Assembly (NCBI GenBank): GCA_033296885.1
Contig: MU863879.1
Location: 124,001-188,000, forward strand
DNA length: 64,000 nt
From: Triangularia verruculosa
Taxonomy: Eukaryota; Ascomycota; Sordariomycetes; Sordariales; Podosporaceae
Reading direction: 5' to 3'
The notes under the pieces: model-generated
The model's input: the letters and a program-made list of their open reading frames with translations, nothing else
What the model was told of the DNA's origin: nothing
Databases searched by the model: none
In this document: in pieces, positions 59,159-64,000 of the stretch
Numbering within the stretch: position 1 is the stretch's first letter
Layout: every line of letters starts with the position of its first letter
Position numbers and translations under genes: made by a program

Positions 59159-59732
59159 ATGACTGGGATTTGGGCTGTGAACGATTCACTCTACAGGCAG
59201 CTTGGCACCTTCTCTAATCGTCTTGATGACTTCTCCGACCATCTCAACTTCTTCTCGAACCGCCTGGACTCCTTCTCTGACCGCATGAGCCCCTTCCCTG
59301 GACGCATGAATCCACCCGAGAGGAATTCTGACCCAGTAAACTCGGGCTCAGACTCAACCTCAACGGGTATTGTTACTCCGGCACCGTCAGAAACAAGCAT
59401 GATAGACAACAATGACGGCACTCTCACCATAATGAATACGGCAAATCAGCCTGATTACCACGGTACGAGTAAACCGGACTGAGTTGCACATACCGAAGAG
59501 AACCAATTGCTAACCATCTCGCAAACTTGAAGAGAAATTGCTAGAGCGAATGACGGCGTTTTCCATGGCATTCGTTGGTTTGATACCCAAAATGGGTGCA
59601 TGCTTGATTCTGGGACTGTCTTGCCTGGACAATACCATAGCCATAGTATTGGTGATGATGCCGGCCCTAGTTTATGGGATTGGTATTACTGGCTTTGTAT
59701 ATTTGAGTAGGTCAAGAGCTCAAGCTAAATAG
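59159..59732 (+). CDS. Small protein with heptad repeats and two C-terminal membrane spans
   Basis: Exons 59159-59462 and 59533-59732 give 167 aa; the 70-nt intron has a GCTAACC branch site and splicing is in phase (DYHEKLLERM). Residues 18-52 are five exact heptads, with Phe at 18, 25, 32, 39 and 46 and Leu/Met at 22, 29, 36, 43 and 50, in the pattern FSxRLxx. A Ser/Thr/Pro-rich linker follows, then LLERMTAFSMA, and two hydrophobic segments, about 118-138 (GLIPKMGACLILGLSCL) and 140-163 (IAIVLVMMPALVYGIGITGFV), ending in a short basic tail. No signal peptide is seen. No known family was recognised; the layout suggests a membrane protein with an N-terminal oligomerising helix. Confidence 0.75.
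59210..59314 (+). repeat. Five 21-bp coding repeats (FSxRLxx heptads)
   Basis: Five consecutive 21-bp units each begin TTC and encode one heptad. Nucleotide identity between units is moderate while the hydrophobic positions are kept, which suggests selection on the protein. Confidence 0.85.
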
Positions 59733-61496
59733 ACATCTATATTAAAGAGTTCTCGCTCTCTTCCACCAAGGAACTCTCAACAAAAGTTATGGCATACCCC
59801 CTAACCATTCTCTACTGGAAACTGAGAGAACCCTCACGTCCCTTCGCCAAAGCATAGTTTAAAAGCCAGAACAACTGGATCGCCCAGAAACCGGAACAGA
59901 CAATGTTCACACAGCATATATTGACATCGACACCCGCTCCAACCCGGCCGCAGAGCTGCCCAATATGCATCTTCATGCAAGGCATATATATATTCGCACA
60001 CTAATGCTTACTCATCCCAACACAGCACATGCCCAAACAAAATAGGCTCGAACCGCCTATATGTGTCCCGTCTTCCCGTTTCTCGGGTCAACGAACGATG
60101 CAGACTGGCTCGAAGACGTGAAGAAAGAAAACAAGCTGCTAGCCGTGCGTGCGTCGGCAGAAATATATTCCTCCCTTCTCGAGTATGACCGAGTCACAAA
60201 GCCGCATAATGAGGATCAACAGCCGGAAGAACAAAAAAAAAAGTCACCGCTCAGACACTCGCCTGAATCGCCGTTCGCAGTTGTTGTTGGTTTCCATGTT
60301 TCCTGTCGTCTCGTGGCACAAAACTTGTTTGCCGCCCATCAACCCAGAAATATCTCTGGCCCAGCATTGGATGTTTCCTTCAAAACATCTCCAAAAGAAG
60401 CAACAAAAATTCCATCATGCAAGTTTGACAGCCCGATCTTGAATAGAAAAACGGCCTTGCGTCATGCCGGCGCACGGTGACGAGGGAATTGGGCTCGACC
60501 TCCCAATCTCGCCTGAACCACCACACCGCCAACACACATCGCCAACGGCCGACTCGGAGTGGGTTTTCCCCAGTCAGAAAGCACGCAAGGAGAAGTCCCC
60601 AAAAAGGCGGGAATAAATGAGTTGAAAACAGAAATCTCCAGACTCAGAGCCGGCTTCAAGCGAAAGCCCACTCACATCTCTCCGAGAATCGAGCCTAAAC
60701 AGGGATTTTTTGCTTGATTCTCCAGCTTGATTCGATCTGCTGTCAGGCTCTCAGGCAACCTTGGAGTGGAAAGCTCATTTCATCCTGGTTCCCGCCTTGG
60801 GCCTAGCGCACTCCATTGCCTCGCCTGCAGCTCCCATTGGCTGTCCTTTCTGTTCCTGACAGTAACCCCTGCGACGCGACCCTTGCTGCCGAGATGAGCA
60901 CACACCAGGAACCGAACCAGGTCTCTCTCCTGATTGGGCCGTGCCTGAGGCTATCGAGAACCGCTCGAACACGTCCCACCCCCCAGAAAACCCGTGGAGA
61001 CACAGCTCCTCTCCCCCAAGTCCATTGTGGATATCCTCACCTCTTCTCTTGCTTGCACAACCTTGCACACAAGTCCCGCACCCCATTCTCGTTCTGCATC
61101 CAGAACGTCCTCTCCTTTTTCGTCCCTCGCTTTTCGCCAATCTCTGTTTTCCCTCTTCCTTTTTCCCTGCCCTTGTCAATCTTTTCGATCTCGAGTATCG
61201 ACATCGACAACGACGACGACAAGCTTGGTCGCCAGTCAAACACATTCGCTAACCCACCACAAAGCTGGCCTGCCATCTCACCCTCGTTCCTTGCTATGTG
61301 CCGCTGACAGATATCTGCAACCATATAAAACAACCCACAGTTTGAGGAAAAAAGGAGCGGTGGAGTTGAAGCCATCCAGGGGGCAACACACCAACCCAGG
61401 TGAACCTTGAGTCGTCTGAGACGCGACGCACAACGAAACTTGAGATCTTTTCTCTCCATCTCAACAAACACCATCCAAACACATACGCACACAACC
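59733..61496. other. Intergenic, upstream of the SUN-family gene
   Basis: No gene is seen; several short frames lack domains. The last about 250 bp are CT- and CA-rich and look like a leader and core promoter for the strongly expressed type of wall-protein gene. Confidence 0.5.
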
Positions 61497-63046
61497 ATGA
61501 AATTTACAACGACGCTTCAGGCCGCCATCGGCTCTGCCTCGCTTCTCTTTTCGGCCCAACCCGCTCTTGCAGGCCACGTCCACGGCGGCCACCGTCGCGC
61601 TCACGAGAGATATGCGAGGAGGCAAAACCATCACAGCCACATGGCCGGCGAGGTCATTGGCGCCCCCAAGATCTCTGCGAGGAAGGCCCCATGCTCCCTG
61701 CCAGATGATCCCGATCTTGTCCACGTTCCTGGTGATGTTAACAACGGCTTTGCGATGAGTCCTGATGAGCCATGCGAGGATGGAAAATGGTGCCCGATTG
61801 CTTGCAAGTCTGGTAAAGTGATGGCCCAGTGGAAGCCAAACACAAAGTACACCTATCCGGAATCAATGGTGAGTGGTCTTGATGTTGTCTCGTGGTTGCC
61901 GATGGGCGCGTCGTTGACATCTTGTCTGGTATGGCGGTCTGTATTGCGATGGCGGTAAACCCATGAAGCCTTTCAAGGAGAAGCCATACTGCGTTGACGG
62001 AACTGGCGCGGTAAAGGCTGTCAACAAGTGCGGCAAGATTGTGTCATTTTGCCAGACCGTCCTTCCCGGCAACGAAGCAATGATCATCCCAACAGATGTC
62101 TCCGACACCATGACGCTTTCCGTCCCAGACTCTTCATACTGGGCGCAGACTGCCGCTCAGTGAGTTGCTCAATCCCGCAGATCTTGCTTTGTCATAATGC
62201 TAACCCGGATAAAGTTATTATGTAAACCCTCCAGGAGTCGATGCCTCCAGGGGTTGCGTGTGGGGAAAGATCACCGAGGCGATCGGTAACTGGAGCCCTT
62301 ACGTAGCCGGTGCCAACACCCAGAGCAACGGAGAGACTTTTGTCAAGATCGCCTGGAACCCCGAGTACATGACCACCGACAACTCCAAGAACACGCCCAC
62401 CTACGGCCTCAAGATCGAATGCCCCGATGGCGGCTGCAACGGCCTCCCCTGCGTCATCGATCCCACCAAGAGCGGAGTCGGAGGTGTCGAGAGCCCGAAC
62501 ACCGCCAGCGTCGACGGCGGTGCCAACTTCTGCGTCGTCACTGTTCCCAAGGGCAAGTCCGCCAACATTGTCGTCTTTAACACCGACGGCTCGACTGGCG
62601 AGAAGCCCAAGCCCAAGGAGGAACCCAAGCCAAAGCCAAAGGAAGAGCCCAAGCCCAAGCCGGAACCGACCACTGTGGCCAAGGTGCCCAAGACAACTGA
62701 AGCTCCTCCAAGCAGCACCAGCAGCGAGGCCGCCTTCTCCATCAAAAAGGTTGTCCCCACCACATCCAAGTCGGCGTGGTCCCCTGAGTCCACCTCCGAG
62801 GACTACTTTATGGGCGGTATTTTCTTGGAAAGCACCGTTATTGGTAAGACCAAGACGTACGACACCGCCGAGCCGACCGCTACAGCCGAGACCGTCACGA
62901 CCACCGAAGCTGATGAGGCCGACTCTCGGGCTGCTGCGGCTGCTGCTTCGACTTCGCCAAGCAACGAAGGTGGTGCTGCCGACCACGGTGGAAGCGCCAT
63001 TGCCGGTCTCGTCGTCGCTATTGTTGCTGCCGCCGCGCTGCTTTAA
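61497..63046 (+). CDS. SUN-family cell-wall protein, GPI-anchored; first intron lacks an AG acceptor
   Basis: Exons 61497-61868, 61930-62159 and 62215-63046 give 477 aa. SUN proteins (yeast Sim1/Uth1/Sun4) are secreted glucan-associated proteins of septation and wall remodelling. A signal peptide (about 1-25) is followed by the SUN domain: CEDGKWCPIACKSGKVMAQW, YPESM-YGGLYCDGGKP, the IVSFCQTVLPGNE region, and GNWSPYVAGANTQSNGETFV. A Lys/Pro/Glu repeat (KPKPKEEP, about 355-375), a Ser/Thr-rich stalk, and a hydrophobic C-terminus suited to a GPI signal complete it. Intron 2 is normal. Intron 1 has a good donor (GTGAGT) and branch (GTTGAC), but the point where homology resumes (61930) is preceded by TCTGG instead of AG; read-through meets a stop at 61956-61958. 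Confidence 0.85.
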
Positions 63047-64000
63047 GGTATTCTTTCGACTTCCTTTTCGCCCAAACAGCGACCCTTTTCGATTCGACTT
63101 GAACGATATATCTTTTCACCACCTTCAATAAAGCCGACTAAGAGACGACCTAATCCGCCAGTTTCAACGCGCCTAGTTCTTGGTCAGCTGAAACCTGTAC
63201 ATACTTGTTTATTTTTTTTTCGCCAAACACACTTACACTGGCGGCCTAGTGTCTATTGTTATGTTTTTGTCACCGGAAGATCGATCACCATACCGACCGA
63301 CGACTGGTTCGACATGTTTCATTGCCGATATTGTTTTCGGCACCCTTTTACCCTTCGATTTGCACGACAACTTTCGAGTTTTAGCGAGCGACATTTTTTT
63401 TCGAACTTGGGTTGTTGCTATATTTGTTATTTGTTGTTGTTGTTGGAAGCTTCTTTTCTGGCGCGATATACCCCCCCTTCGTTTTTTTTTTTTTTGCACG
63501 TTTGGTTTTAGGGCCGATTCGAGGTCATTTTATTGAAGGGAGTTAGTTGTTGCTGTGGTTTATTTATTTGATGCGCATGAGGTTTTTGGGAAACACACGA
63601 ACTGGAAGGAAGGGGTAAAGGGACAAAATACGAAAGATGAAATGGTAGGGGAGGAGGAGGAGAATGGTGGTGATGGTGGGTTGTCATGCCTGGTGTAAAA
63701 AAGAGCCGAAAACGAATGAGCTGTTACAAATGGGGAAAACACACAAACGGAATGCCAGCGGATGATGAAGGGGACAAACAAGAGGTACTATCCTTCGGGG
63801 GCATGATGGTAGTTTGGTTCGGCAACTGAACAGGCAGGCATGATGAGGTATATAAGGAATATGAAAAAACGAGGATGATTGACGATATATACCGGTTCCT
63901 GTTGTTGTTGTTGTTGCTGCTTTTTGGCATGTGAAGTGATGAAGCTCCGGCGGTGTTGACAGGAGGGAGAAAGAGCAAACAAACGGATTTTTTGGGGGCC
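63047..64000. other. 3' flank of the SUN gene and non-coding end of window
   Basis: Contains the AATAAA at 63127, long T runs (near 63212 and 63483) and a (GTT)5 tract at 63901. No gene or edge-crossing frame with coding character is seen. Confidence 0.5.
63127..63132 (+). terminator. AATAAA, possible polyadenylation signal of the SUN gene
   Basis: A perfect AATAAA lies 81 bp after the stop codon. Fungal signals are degenerate, so this is suggestive only. Confidence 0.35.

Noticed and set aside
60040..60062. ATAGGCGGTTCGAGCCTAT-like motif on the minus strand
   Set aside because: A small perfect hairpin, but no tRNA cloverleaf can be built around it.
62192..62986. 264-codon minus-strand Gly/Leu-rich frame
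   Set aside because: Antisense shadow of the SUN gene caused by its C-rich third positions.

Overview
The window is nuclear DNA of a filamentous ascomycete (Pezizomycotina), most likely a Sordariomycete. Introns are short (50-90 nt), with GTATGT/GTGAGT-type donors and CTAAC/CTGAC branch sites. Intergenic spaces are long and GC-moderate. The gene set is ascomycete: PMS1, TMS1/SERINC, cystathionine beta-lyase, MSP1, CSM1/Pcs1, MCH1, AP-2 sigma, IST1, SPT3, PPM1, UFO1, Clr2 and a SUN-family wall protein. Family calls come from reading the proteins; no database search was run.

Layout. 1-221 is the 5' end of a Ser-rich gene running off the left edge. 2.4-8.1 kb holds PMS1 (mismatch repair) and TMS1 (SERINC membrane protein). 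8.1-12.5 kb is gene-poor, with one 255-bp inverted-repeat element and one possible small gene. 12.5-18.2 kb holds cystathionine beta-lyase, MSP1 and CSM1. 18.2-21.2 kb is gene-poor and carries a second, equally long copy of the element. 21.2-28.8 kb holds MCH1, AP-2 sigma, a two-zinc-knuckle protein and IST1. 29.6-33.0 kb is SPT3, whose first intron is about 2.4 kb and contains a glutamine-rich reading frame that runs in frame into the SPT3 histone fold. 33-39 kb has a zinc-knuckle fragment, PPM1 and a frame-broken short-chain dehydrogenase. 39-44.5 kb has a membrane protein and the F-box/UIM protein UFO1. From 44.5 to 57 kb the only gene recognised is a triple zinc-ribbon protein at 51.2 kb. 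57-63 kb has Clr2, a two-membrane-span heptad-repeat protein and a SUN-family wall protein whose first intron lacks an AG acceptor. The last 1 kb is non-coding.

Most genes are unrelated housekeeping neighbours. Loose themes are chromatin (SPT3, Clr2), chromosome maintenance (PMS1, CSM1), membrane traffic and quality control (AP-2 sigma, IST1, MSP1, UFO1) and protein modification (PPM1). Likely shared promoters lie between MSP1/CSM1, IST1/SPT3 and Clr2/the heptad-repeat gene.

The strongest unusual signals are (i) the SPT3 locus, which appears to encode a canonical 328-aa protein and a much longer N-terminally extended form; (ii) two 255-bp non-autonomous elements with CAC...GTG ends and perfect 5-bp target duplications; (iii) the missing splice acceptor in the SUN gene; (iv) the multiply frameshifted dehydrogenase; and (v) the five-heptad, two-span membrane protein.
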